Assembly: GCA_963930775.1 (NCBI GenBank)
Contig: OZ005697.1
Span: 1,178,001-1,242,000 of the forward strand
DNA from: Cliona cf. orientalis
Lineage: Eukaryota > Porifera > Demospongiae > Clionaida > Clionaidae
DNA: 64,000 nucleotides
Direction: 5' to 3'
The notes below the pieces were generated by a model, which was not told where the DNA came from, did not search any database, and was given only the letters and a program-made list of their open reading frames with translations. Both the position numbers and the translations under genes were made by a program. Below are positions 12,901-22,289 of this stretch, piece after piece (position 1 is the stretch's first letter; each line of letters starts with the position of its first letter).

Positions 12901-14593
12901 CACCTACGTCCTGTTGCTAGGCAAATGCTGTAGAGGGTGGGGCACGGACGACTCGCTGAACAAACCTAGTGACAGTGCTGGAAGAAAAGAAGAAAGAGGA
13001 GGGATTGAAACAAACCTGAGGAGCCAACTACACAATGACAGTTTTGCATCTCCGGAGATGGCCGATGCACCTAGACCACCAAGACACCGGGTGCATGCTC
13101 CGGATCCGCTTCAGAAGTACAAGAGTGTAGCGGAGTCCAGGAGGCAGCAGATGATCGTAGTACCATATGGGTCACCGCCGAGGGGGGTGAGGAAGGCGAA
13201 TATTGGAGGGAAGTTGGATCTTGGATCGTTTTTGATCGGCGTGGATATCTCACTGAGAGAGGAAGATCCGAATATGACACAAGGGCTGTTTGCTCCTCTC
13301 TCAAACGGTGAGTATGCGAGTTCAAAATAATGGTGAACTATAGGCGTTTGAGAGTTTGAATCCACCTTTATGCATAATAATAATTATACAGATGTTGGAA
13401 TTCGTGTTAATCTGAGCTCAAGCAAGACGTTCATTGATCTGGTCCTGGCTTTGGGGAGAACCCTGCAATTAGCTCGTAAGCATGGCCACTTTCCTTTCGG
13501 AACCGTAGCTGAAGAGGTAAGCAGTAGCTATTAGTATTATAATCTTTCCCCATAAAAATTAATGATATCTTCAATCAATTTTTTATAATAATAATATTAT
13601 TATTATAGGTGGGACTAATTCACGGCCTACCCATCAGATTCTCCTTCTTTCATCATCATGACATCATCCAGCTGACCAATCAGGATCACTTCTACTTTGC
13701 GGAGGCGGCGATTGGAGTGGAAGAAAGGCAGGGACTGGCTCGGTTTGGTACTAACTGCTACCTGACTCCAATCAACAGCAAAATGAACGACAGCTGCCAT
13801 GTTGAGGTAGACCATCAGTAAACTGACTTTGGCAGTATTAGCATGCATCAATCGTGATAAGATTCTGCCTTAAATAGAGTACCGTAAATCTGGAAATTTT
13901 TGTTGTAAAAATATTTTCGTAGTTGATGGCAGCTACGAAAATTGATCTTATGAAAATTAGCATGCACTATTAACGCTAATGCGGTAAGGGGTCGTTCCTA
14001 CGAAAATTTTTTTACACGAAAATTTATCATACGAAAGTTTCTTTACACGAAAATTTCCAGATCTACGGTACTAGTAGCCTAACTACATTCACATTAGAAT
14101 GGAAAGATCTGTAGTACAGTTTGGCTGTTATCATTGCAGATATGAATGGAACTTCAAAGGTAGCCTCATTCCCAGACTGTATACTCCTATAATATAATGT
14201 AGATATTATGTTGAAAAAACTCAGCCTTGGGAATAACGCTACAATCAGTTCAGCTGCTATCAATACAGTCATGAATAATGTTAAGGTCCCATCTAATTAT
14301 AATTATGCTGAACTATCATGACATTGTAGTATCAATAATAATTATTCCACAATAATATTATTGTTTTGCAGCTGTTACTCTGGGAAGGCTATGAGGCCGA
14401 AAACATGGCAGGAGGTCTGCGCTATCAACCGCACATCATCAAAGCTGAACTCATCGAGAGGTTTTCTTCTGAGCTGTTGAGACTAATGGCCGTCGTAGCT
14501 GAGGATCCCTGTGCTCTACTGACAGACATTGCTTCACAGATCCACCCCCCGTTCCTGAGCAGCAGGAAAAGTAAATCAACCAGAAGACCTTAA
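9994..14593 (+). CDS. Large protein with a degenerate condensation-like (HxxxD acyltransferase) domain, 7 exons
   Basis: 1045-residue protein with no name I can assign. Exons: 9994-10626, 10738-11095, 11596-12692, 12803-13307, 13392-13516, 13609-13806, 14372-14593. The first 240 residues are low complexity, basic then Ser/acidic. From about residue 290 the protein follows the fold of NRPS condensation domains: ARVDNIVRAFRIHGPLDKQL then LHPLLSAVF; later HEHILVLSFPRIICDFWSS at about residue 475-495; and near the C-terminus KTFIDLVLALGRTLQLARKH followed by FPFGTVAEE. The catalytic HHxxxDG is represented by PRIICDF: the Asp remains but both His are lost, so acyl transfer activity is doubtful. Long Ser/Gly/Arg-rich inserts interrupt the domain, including SRLRPLTASRNRPVTASR-like repeats. 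Lies head to head with the kinase gene. Domain call is by motif only. Confidence 0.8.
13879..14071. repeat. Inverted-repeat element in intron 6 of the condensation-like gene
   Basis: Begins AGTACCGTAAATCTGGAAAT and ends AAATTTCCAGATCTACGGTACT, a near-perfect inverted terminal repeat of about 20 bp. The interior has ACGAAAATT inverted blocks. No coding potential; a MITE by structure. Confidence 0.7.
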
Positions 14594-14890
14594 AAGACTG
14601 AACTGCAGACACTGTTATCACAATTACTATAATATAGCTCACATATCATCTCATCTCATTGTATTATTCATCATTAAGCATCATGAACAAAGATAATCAA
14701 GTATAATAATATTATTATTATATTTTTAGTAAAAACCCCATGACCTATCAGAGCAGCTGTCAAAATAAAATCATTGAGGCAAGCAGCATATTCATTAGGT
14801 ACACACATTATGCAATGTAATATAGGTGGCTACATAAAAAATGCCTTATACCACAAAATTAAGCAAAGGTGCATGCATGCAGTTTCAGAG
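14594..14890. other. Convergent 3' spacer
   Basis: AT-rich spacer between the stop of the condensation-like gene and the stop of the first lectin gene, with an AAATAAAATC polyadenylation-like word near 14760. Nothing else seen. Confidence 0.5.
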
Positions 14891-15934
14891 TTAAATGTAG
14901 AAACCGAGAGTATTTACAGCTAGGTAGTCTGTCGAGCTACCATGGAAGCCATGAATGACTCCGTCAATGGTAGTTACGTTGGCGGTGTACACTTGTCCAA
15001 ACGGTCCGTATGATCTGATAGAACCCTTGGAGTTGGTGGTCACTAACTCGAGATAACCAACGCAGTTTACAGCCTCGCTCCAACGGGGGGAGATATTCAC
15101 GCTTGTAATCCATTCGTCATCGTCAAAGTCGAGAACGTCAAAGTATTTATTCGTAAGCCAATTTTTAGTGTTGAGAGTGCCATGTGTAAGGGAGATGGGC
15201 ACTCCACTGGGTGTCAGATACGTCACTTGGATGGCATTTATGTATACACCGTGGCTAATGACCATGTTAGTGATTTTGAGTGGCTTCTCACCTTTGGCAG
15301 CAATAAGTTCGAAGTCATCAAATTGATCAGTTCCAGGCTTTAGGCCTAAACTAACGTTGATTTTCTGATAGTAGCTGAGTGGTAGGTTGGTGTTAATGTA
15401 GAACCCAATGGAGTCCAGAACATCACCAGTTCGTCCAAAAATACCCCTTATGTCTCCAGTCAGTGAGAACGGAATATCATCAGTACCACCTCGTCCAAAA
15501 GGCTTTCCTCGAAGCTTTGGTGGTCCCCCGTTGAGTGATGTGAATAGAGACAGCTGGCTGATGAAACGCCACTTTATCTGTATCAAACCTTCGACGTGTA
15601 TGAGTGTCTCACCTTCCTTGAAGACAATTTTGCTCATGTTTGAGTCTTTTCCACAGTTGTCTTTTAGTTTACCATGTGGGTACGCAACAAAGGTGCCATT
15701 GTCCTGAAGTTTGTAGACCAGTTGAATACCGTCGACCATATCTCCATAGCAAATGAGCATAACGTGAAGGCCAGCAACTTCTGGAATCAGAGCTGTGGTA
15801 CCATCATCAAATGGGTCACCTCCTAGGGAATTTCCAAAGAGAGGAGAAGCCCGGAGCAGAGGACTGGCTGCAGCCACCTCAGGCAGATGCAGAGAAGCGG
15901 CCAGTATTATCAGAGCAGCTGCAGGTAGTATCAT
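14891..15934 (-). CDS. Secreted double jacalin-like domain lectin 1 (intact, intronless)
   Basis: 347 residues in one exon. A signal peptide (MILPAAALIILAASLHLPEV, cleavage near AAA) is followed by two jacalin-like beta-prism domains, about residues 30-180 and 190-347. Domain 1 begins LFGNSLGGDPFDDG, which resembles the jacalin GG loop region, continues with IQLVYKL and FISQLSLFTS strands, and ends GRTGDVLDSIGFYI, the GxxxD sugar-binding loop pattern of the family. Domain 2 begins FDDFELIAAKGEKPLKITN and ends YLAVNTLGFYI. The family binds mannose- or galactose-type glycans; the ligand here is unknown. No transmembrane segment, so it is probably secreted. It heads a group of four paralogues on this strand. 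Confidence 0.85.
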   Translation of the reverse strand: MILPAAALIILAASLHLPEVAAASPLLRASPLFGNSLGGDPFDDGTTALIPEVAGLHVMLICYGDMVDGIQLVYKLQDNGTFVAYPHGKLKDNCGKDSNMSKIVFKEGETLIHVEGLIQIKWRFISQLSLFTSLNGGPPKLRGKPFGRGGTDDIPFSLTGDIRGIFGRTGDVLDSIGFYINTNLPLSYYQKINVSLGLKPGTDQFDDFELIAAKGEKPLKITNMVISHGVYINAIQVTYLTPSGVPISLTHGTLNTKNWLTNKYFDVLDFDDDEWITSVNISPRWSEAVNCVGYLELVTTNSKGSIRSYGPFGQVYTANVTTIDGVIHGFHGSSTDYLAVNTLGFYI

Positions 15935-16224
15935 TTTTCTCTAGGTGTAAGAGCAACAGGTCCCTTCAGTGTCAACAACAGCAACAAACGTCTTTGATAA
16001 ATTTGCACAGTGTAAATTATGTGAAACTGCGCACGTGTACGTGCGCTGCTAGTGCTGCGCAGGCCAGCCCCTCCCCCTCGCGATCTCGTGAGGAGGTGGG
16101 GCTGATTAGTGATGCGATCTACGTGCTAACAAAAACGCTCAATTAATTAATATAGATTGCCCATGGCCACAGAATAGTAACAGCTATACTCGGTATAGGC
16201 ATCTATTCAATGTTAGTTAGAATC
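15935..16224. other. Spacer between lectin 1 and lectin 2
   Basis: This must hold the promoter of lectin 1 and the 3' UTR of lectin 2. A GC-rich patch with ACGTGTACGTGCGC lies near 16030-16045. No gene or repeat recognised. Confidence 0.5.
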
Positions 16225-17234
16225 TTAGGTATAGAAACCAATAGCATTTATGCTGTCGTTACCGACACGACCGTAGAGACCATAAATGACTCCCTCGACA
16301 TACATTCTTCCGTAACATGGTTGGATGCCAAATGGTCCATATGACTTCACAGCACCCTTGGAGTTGGTCGTCCCTATTCCAAGACAGAGCACACCCAGAA
16401 CAGGGGAAACAGCAGGATCACTGATAGCAAAGGTCACTTCTGTTATCCATTCGTCAGTCTCTAAATTAATACCTGATGTATTTATTGCCACAGGTGCACC
16501 ATGTGTTACATTGATATGTGCTCCTCTGGAGACCATATAGGTCACTTTGATACCACTTATGAGTTTATTATTATGGTTAATGACCATGTTTGTGATCTGG
16601 ATGAAAGGTTTTTGAAGTCGTCAAAGACGATTCCACCATCTGTTCCTGAAAAGAGGGCAGTTTTATTGTAGCCACTGAATGGCAACATATAAAAGCCTAG
16701 TGCATTCAGAACATCACCGCTTCGTCCAAAAATTCCCCTTATGTTGCCAGTAAGTGAGAATGGTAGACCAGAAATACGTCCAGTAGCCCCACCTCGAAAT
16801 GCTGGCGGTCGTCCACCGACTGAAGTGAACAGTCGCAGCTGACTGACGTATCTCCATCTTTCATTCATGTCTGCCAGACCTTCAATGTGCACCAGTCTCT
16901 CATCTTCCTCGAAAACAATTTTACTCATTGTCAAGCCTTTGCTAATACTGCAGTTATTGTCTATTGTACCATGTGGGGACGCAGGAAAGGTGTCGTTATT
17001 TTCAAGTATGTAAACCACTTGAATGCCAAAAATCCAATCTCCGTAGCAAAGGAGCATAGAATGAAGGCGAGTAACTTGTGAAATCACAGCTCCAGTACCG
17101 TCATCAAATGGGACACCTCCTGTGGGGTTTCCATAGAGAGGAGAAGCAAGTAATTTATCGGCAGCTGCAGTTGTCTTGCAGGGCAGAGGAAGAAATAATG
17201 TCACTGTAGCTAACAACACAGCAGATAGCATCAT
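16225..17234 (-). pseudogene. Double jacalin-like lectin 2, interrupted by a frameshift
   Basis: The upstream part (from 17234) encodes a signal peptide (MMLSAVLLATVTLFLPLPCK), a complete first jacalin-like domain ending GRSGDVLNALGFYM, and the start of domain 2 (GGIVFDDF). The frame then shifts near 16609-16613, at a run of five A on the coding strand. Compared with the intact paralogues, a few codons between FDDF and the KPF block are missing. The rest of domain 2 stays open in a second frame, through INHNNKLISGIKVTYMV to VGNDSINAIGFYT and a stop at 16225. No splice sites bridge the break. Either a young pseudogene or a sequence error at a homopolymer; both halves are otherwise free of stops. 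Confidence 0.7.
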
Positions 17235-18156
17235 CCCCTTCTAGTTGCAAGAGTGACCATCTTACAGTGTTATGTAGCTACACTAATTATTAATAAACTT
17301 AATTACTGTACGTAGCTCTCTTTGTTGACTTTTGCTATAATACATAATACTGCTCCACAGAGGGTGCCGAATAAAGTGGCAAAATGATATTCATTTAGAG
17401 TGTTTGAATGCAGCAAGTTTAGCATGCCAGCCCCTCCCCCTTTTTGGAAAGAATTCACAGTTTAGTATGTGAAATACGATTGGGATTGGAATGAGGCTAA
17501 TATATATAATATGATCTGCTATGAGAAAAGGGGCCACTTGGTGAAGATGCATGGATATATATATAAATTGAAATCACGACAATATCTAACCAGCTTTCTA
17601 CGAATGTATATAGCTATCAGTATATGTGATCGTATTAGTGTATGGACATGAACACAGCTAAAGCAGATTACACGTGATGGTACATTATCATGTATATATA
17701 CCGTAATTTTTTTTTACATCCCTAGTAGCAATTTACTTTTCTGAAACAAGCAATACTTGCCCAGTAACACTGGCGTAAGAACCAGGGGGGCTGGGGGGGC
17801 AATTGCCCCCCCAGTCATAAGATTGGGGGGGGCAGAGCCCCTCTGATTTTTAGACTGCTGTACAAACCAGGAGGTGGGGCTCACCCCGAAAATGCACTAG
17901 AAAAGCTCTCAGAAGGTCTAAAACTCCAAAATTTTCCTGGGGGAGCATGCCCCCAGACCCCCCTCCCCCAGCTTTCGTGCACTATGCGCGCGTAAAGCGA
18001 GTCTTCACCTGCTTACTTTCAGCCCCCCTGCTCAAAAACATCTTTCTACGCCACTGAGTAAGGATATCAAATTGTGAAATTTCTGGGTGAATATGGAAAC
18101 CTCCATGATTTTAGAGCCCCTAGGCCTATAATAATACTATGATCACAACATAAATA
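17235..18156. other. Repeat-rich spacer upstream of lectin 2
   Basis: Holds the lectin 2 promoter side. At 17511-17545 there is TGATCTGCTATGAGAAAAGG, an end of the TGTGACCTGCTATGAGAAAAG element family. A separate element occupies 17771-18058. No gene found. Confidence 0.6.
17771..18058. mobile_element. Inverted-repeat element with CACTGGCGTAAGAA-type ends, copy 1
   Basis: Left end ACACTGGCGTAAGAACCAGG, right end ACATCTTTCTACGCCACTGAG. The interior is rich in runs of G and C (GGGGGGCTGGGGGGGC and later AGCCCCCCTGCTC). A second copy with the same ends and the same G/C blocks is at 40788-41047. Non-coding; MITE-like. Confidence 0.75.
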
Positions 18157-18276
18157 CAGTGGAACCCCGCTTAGCGGACACCCCTCAACGGCGGACACCT
18201 GCGATATAACGGACAATTCTGAATGTCCGGATTGTATTTCCATAGACTTTAATACATTCACCCCGCTATTTATTAC

Positions 18277-19170
18277 CCCGCGCGCATGCGCAAGGGGTAA
18301 AGCAATCGGTTTGTCCGTCTGTCGTCGTCGTCGTTGTTACCCCGCGCGCATGCGCAAGGGGTAAAGTGATCGGTTGTGTCTGTTGTTAGCACAAAAATCG
18401 CCGGATCTGGAGATCTAGGCATCTGAGCGACTCGTAAATATAGTATATCCGTAGATATCGTCGAAAAACTGGCTTCATTATGCTTCGAATCGTTTGGCAA
18501 GGTCCACAAGCATCGTAAATGCTGCATTTTGTTGGCCACGCCTATGGACACTACCCACCATGTGCTTTCTGCTCATGCGCACAACTTGGCACAATATGTA
18601 GGTAAAGGTCGTCGACACTGCAGCGCGCGGGGTATGTGCTCTATAGAGCTTTAGATCATAGCTGTAATGAATACTGCAATTTGATTGGCTACTGACAGGT
18701 ATCTATATCTCATAGTCACCTACAAGCTTCTCATAGTGGATTCTATATAGAGTCCTTCGGTCTTCTAAATCACATAGAAACCTCCTAAACAGTGTCTAAC
18801 TATTATCTAGTTGTTGTTGTCGTCGGCAAGAAAATCGCCAGATCTCGAGTTCTAGGCGTCTGTGCGTGCTGTAAGCACAGCCAATCGGTAGGTATCGATG
18901 AAAAACTAGTGTGTACGCGCTTATAATTTCTCAAAAAGGCTTGCTAGTGCTAAAAATCGTACATTTTCTGTTCAACATACTTGTGGTTTATCGACCACAC
19001 CCACTGTTTTAGCATAATAGTATGCGGATACGACTGCGCATGCTCAAACACTGTGTTGGAAAGGGTCGTCACGTCATGAAACAGCTACATACAGGTATAC
19101 GCCTTGGAGTGTTGCAATACTACGCTACAGTGGCTACAGAGCGCGCGGGGTATGTGCTCTACAGAGCTCT
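18277..19170. repeat. Cluster of ACCCCGCGCGCATGCGC / GCGCGCGGGGT repeats
   Basis: Two directly repeated left ends (TTACCCCGCGCGCATGCGCA at about 18277 and 18336) and two inverted right ends (GCGCGCGGGGTATGTGCTCT at about 18622 and 19141) suggest two nested or tandem copies of one inverted-repeat element. Between them lies TTAGATCATAGCTGTAATGA and a half of the GTTTCTATGTGATTTAGAAG hairpin family (about 18690-18800), also present near 26526 and 32650. Confidence 0.65.
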
Positions 19171-19189
19171 AGTTTATTTATTTATTTAT

Positions 19190-19884
19190 ATTTATAACAA
19201 TTTCTGTGCAATAAATGACAGAGGTTAACGTGAGTAGCTGAAATTGTAGCTAATACAGGCACGCAACCAGATATAGTATGAGGTAGATAAACAGGTATAA
19301 TAAGACTAATAAGTTTATGATAAACGAGATTTAAAACAGGGAAGGGAAAGTGAAGATAGCACATAGTGTGGTAGGGAATTCCACTGAGCAATAGTCCCAG
19401 GAAAGAAAGAATGCTGGAATTGAGCTGTCCTGCAGTGAATGTCTTGCAGTTGCTGGACGTGAGAATGCCTGCTACTGTACCGGATGACCTTAAAATGGAG
19501 AGGAGGATCCGGATAGACAATCATATTGTTGACCAACTTGAACAAGTGGCAGAGACTAGCATTAGTACGCCTGGCTGAAAGAGGGGGAACATTACTTTGA
19601 TTGTAGAGTTGGTCATGGCTAGCTGACCAGTTCTTTAAACAAACTCTTAAAGCAAATCTTTGAACCTTTTCCAATGCCTCAATATCACAGACTAGATAGG
19701 GGTTCCATACAACAGAGCAGTATTCTAGATGAGGTCGAATAAATGATTTATAAAGTTGCAGCAGAGTGGACGATGCAGCATGCTTATAGAAGCGTCGATA
19801 TTCCGTATAACGGACACTTATTTTGGTCCGGTTCGAGCCTGCGCAATAGTGAACAACCTCGCATAACGGACAGTTAGGCCACAC
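19190..19884 (-). mobile_element. 3' fragment of a non-LTR retrotransposon reverse transcriptase
   Basis: The coding strand is minus. The readable part encodes LYKSFIRPHLEYCSVVWNPY followed by ALEKVQRFALRVC, the typical segment after the reverse transcriptase catalytic core in LINE elements of Jockey/CR1/RTE type, and then a C-terminal tail with FFPGTIAQWNSLP. The catalytic core itself is absent, so this is a 5'-truncated dead copy. It lies inside the pogo-like element. Confidence 0.8.
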
Positions 19885-20144
19885 CCACCATTAAAATCGG
19901 TCGGTTTCAGCGACCAGTAACTACAGTAAAGCCGAAATATGTCTCATATTCTTGCTTAGAAGCTGTCAGCTGACAGATCTCTCATCAATATGGTCTTCAT
20001 CGTCGTCCACAGTAGTGCTTTATCATAGCTGGCCGCGATTGTAGGAGGGGCGTGGTCAACCACTAACCCCTGAGCTAAGGACACCTCGCTACAACGGACA
20101 AAATTTTTGGTCCCAATGCTGTCCGCTTTAGAGGAGTTCCACTG

Positions 20145-20651
20145 TATACCGTAAAGTTAGTGAATGTAATGTAAACCTAACGGTTATGACAAAGAAAGAA
20201 TCCTGTCCGCTACTGCTTGTGTACATGTAACTGGCCGTGTTATCGTGATTGTAGCGCGTTGGGAGGGGCCTGGGGACGAGGCTAGTAGAAGGGATACTAC
20301 AACAAACCGGTCCAGGGCTATGGCAGACATAAAATTAAACATGAAAGAAATTTAATGAGGACATGCATAATTTACTATTACTGTTACAGTGTAAGCATGA
20401 ATCACTGTTTATAATAATACACATCACTTTTGTCTCGCGCGCGCGCAGTAGTTGTTGGCCACGCCTATTAACCGCGTGCTTTCTGCTCGTGTGCATAAGA
20501 AGAACCCCTTGATCCGTAGCGCCAGGTTTCACTCACGTACATTCCTCACGGTCACTACACCGTGAATGAAATAGGCTATTGACTCTGTGTTTCTTTTCAA
20601 GTCAGTGCCACGTCGGAACAATTCAGCAATAGCTAGCTAGTCAGGGACGCC
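20145..20651 (+). promoter_or_regulatory. Upstream region of glycosyltransferase-like gene 1
   Basis: About 500 bp between the pogo-like element and the start codon. Contains GTCTCGCGCGCGCGCAGTAG near 20431 and GGCCACGCC motifs. No coding potential recognised. Confidence 0.4.
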
Positions 20652-21881
20652 ATGTTGCAGCTAAGTAGAGCAACAAAGTCGGCGCTCACTACAGCGCTTC
20701 TGCTACCGGTTCTGATTCTCGTAGTAATACCAGCAATCCATCGACACAGCTACGGCGGCTCGAAATCGAAACAAGAGTCAGTGTCCAAATCTCAGCTCGC
20801 ATCTCGATCTTATGACCCAAGACCCGTGCCCATGACTGTGTACACTGAGGAAAGCCGCAATATTGAGTTCTCCGACATGGCCTCTACTCGACAGCAATCG
20901 CGGCCGGATCAAGCTGGAATGAATACACTCGTGGTCTACGCTGGACGCTGGAAATTCCTAAGGATCCTTTTTCCATACGTTTACAGAGAACTGAGACAAA
21001 ACGGAGGCGTTCTGGACAGAGTTTGGTTCATGATGGTAAACTATGACAAGGAAACGCACGATAATCTAGTGCAATTGACCCAAATTACCAACAAAAACTT
21101 GAATCAGTCTGAGGAGGTTTTCCAGCTACATTTCTTAGGGTACCCTCCTGGAAAACAACCTCCCAGGAATATTGGATACACCGCTCCTTATTATGAAATG
21201 TTTGCCGAATTGATGCAGAAAAGTTCTAATCGGTACTTCAAGATAGACGATGATATAGTCTACATACATCCCGCAACATTCAAGAGCATAGTTGAGCGCA
21301 AAAACTCGCAACAATGTTTCTTACACTCTGCAAATATTGTAACAAATTGGCGGTGCAATATCAAACATCAAGATCTGGGAGTTTATAAGACCAGTAAAGA
21401 GGTGAACCCTAAGAATTTAACGTTTGAATTTCATCCAAATGGAAATTGTGGATGGAAATCACCCGAGTGTGCCGAACTGACTTTGAGAACGTTTCTGCAC
21501 TACTATCACAAAGGGCAGTTGGACAAATACCAATTTGAGGGGCTTGAGCTACTGAATCAGAGAAAGCGTTTCTCTATCAATTTTTTCTTATTCGACAAAG
21601 ACATGATCAACATCAAATCGATGCTTGAGGCTGGTCCAATTGAGAAAGATGACGAGAACTGGTGGTCGAGAACTTACGCTGGAAAATTCAAGCAGCCTAA
21701 CTGCATTGTGGGTGGTGGACTGGCTGTACACTTTTCCTACTTCCCGACATATCAGAAGATGTTGAAGTCTGGTCTACTGAGAGAGTTTGAGGCAATTGTT
21801 CAAAAGGAAGTGGGATCACTGATGGGGAAGGAGTTGTGGAGAGCTCTCAAGTTTCCCGAGGTTCATAATAAGATACTATAG
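20652..21881 (+). CDS. Type II membrane glycosyltransferase-like protein 1 (intronless)
   Basis: 409 residues. One hydrophobic segment near the N-terminus (TTALLLPVLILVVIPAI, about residues 13-30) suggests a Golgi-type signal anchor. The catalytic-like region starts at NTLVVYAGRWKFLRILFPYV and contains RYFKIDDDIVYIHPATF, with a DDD motif like the metal-binding DXD of GT-A glycosyltransferases, then NCGWKSPECAELTLRTFLHY and NCIVGGGLAVHFSYFPTYQK. Proteins with this DDDIVYI/FI pattern are known to me only as uncharacterised; donor and acceptor are unknown. A paralogue is at 31074-32192, and both follow a pair of lectin genes on the opposite strand. The transferase role is inference. Confidence 0.8.
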   Translation: MLQLSRATKSALTTALLLPVLILVVIPAIHRHSYGGSKSKQESVSKSQLASRSYDPRPVPMTVYTEESRNIEFSDMASTRQQSRPDQAGMNTLVVYAGRWKFLRILFPYVYRELRQNGGVLDRVWFMMVNYDKETHDNLVQLTQITNKNLNQSEEVFQLHFLGYPPGKQPPRNIGYTAPYYEMFAELMQKSSNRYFKIDDDIVYIHPATFKSIVERKNSQQCFLHSANIVTNWRCNIKHQDLGVYKTSKEVNPKNLTFEFHPNGNCGWKSPECAELTLRTFLHYYHKGQLDKYQFEGLELLNQRKRFSINFFLFDKDMINIKSMLEAGPIEKDDENWWSRTYAGKFKQPNCIVGGGLAVHFSYFPTYQKMLKSGLLREFEAIVQKEVGSLMGKELWRALKFPEVHNKIL

Positions 21882-22042
21882 ACTTGTCAGTATCAGTAAT
21901 AATACAATGTGACTGCTATCACAATAAATAATTTAATTGTAGTAGATATCCGTACTATTTTTTATGGTGCATGCACCTAGGGTCAAGTAATTACTCCCAT
22001 GCATGTGAATGCCATGCATGGGTATGACTATATATATAACTA

Positions 22043-22265
22043 CCGTATCTGATCTAATTAATGCGCCTCTCTAATAGATGCGCCACCTCGGCCTGAAGTG
22101 CAATTTTCACGCTCTATTTAAATGCGCCCACCCACGCGTCCCTATGCTTTTGTGTACAAATTTTGCGCGCCACCTGGTCGCGAAGGATAATTTTCAGGCT
22201 CTAATGGCGCGCCACCCAGCACTCGTAATTATTATTTCATGGCGCGTTAATTAGATCGGATACGA
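22043..22265. mobile_element. Inverted-repeat element with TACCGTATCTGATCTAATTA ends, copy 1
   Basis: Left end TACCGTATCTGATCTAATTA then ATGCGCC; right end GCGCGTTAATTAGATCGGATACG. The interior holds several TGCGCCACC blocks. A second copy with the same ends is at 58547-58672. Non-coding, MITE-like. Confidence 0.75.
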
Positions 22266-22289
22266 TAATTATTGTATCCTAATGCAGTA

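Larger units (their letters stand above)
18157..20144. mobile_element. Pogo/Tigger-like non-autonomous element (Tc1/mariner group) with nested insertions
   Basis: Starts CAGTGGAACCCCGCTTAGCG and ends as its inverse (GCGGA-type block, then GAGTTCCACTG), with a TA dinucleotide directly outside each end. Further GGACA/AACGGACA sub-repeats follow at both ends. This end sequence and the TA target duplication are typical of pogo/Tigger elements. No transposase reading frame is visible. The interior has been invaded by GCGCATGCGC-type repeats (18277-19170) and by a retrotransposon fragment (about 19190-19800). Confidence 0.75.

Noticed and set aside
19190-19884. Functional reverse transcriptase gene
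   Set aside because: Only the region after the catalytic core remains and it sits inside another element.
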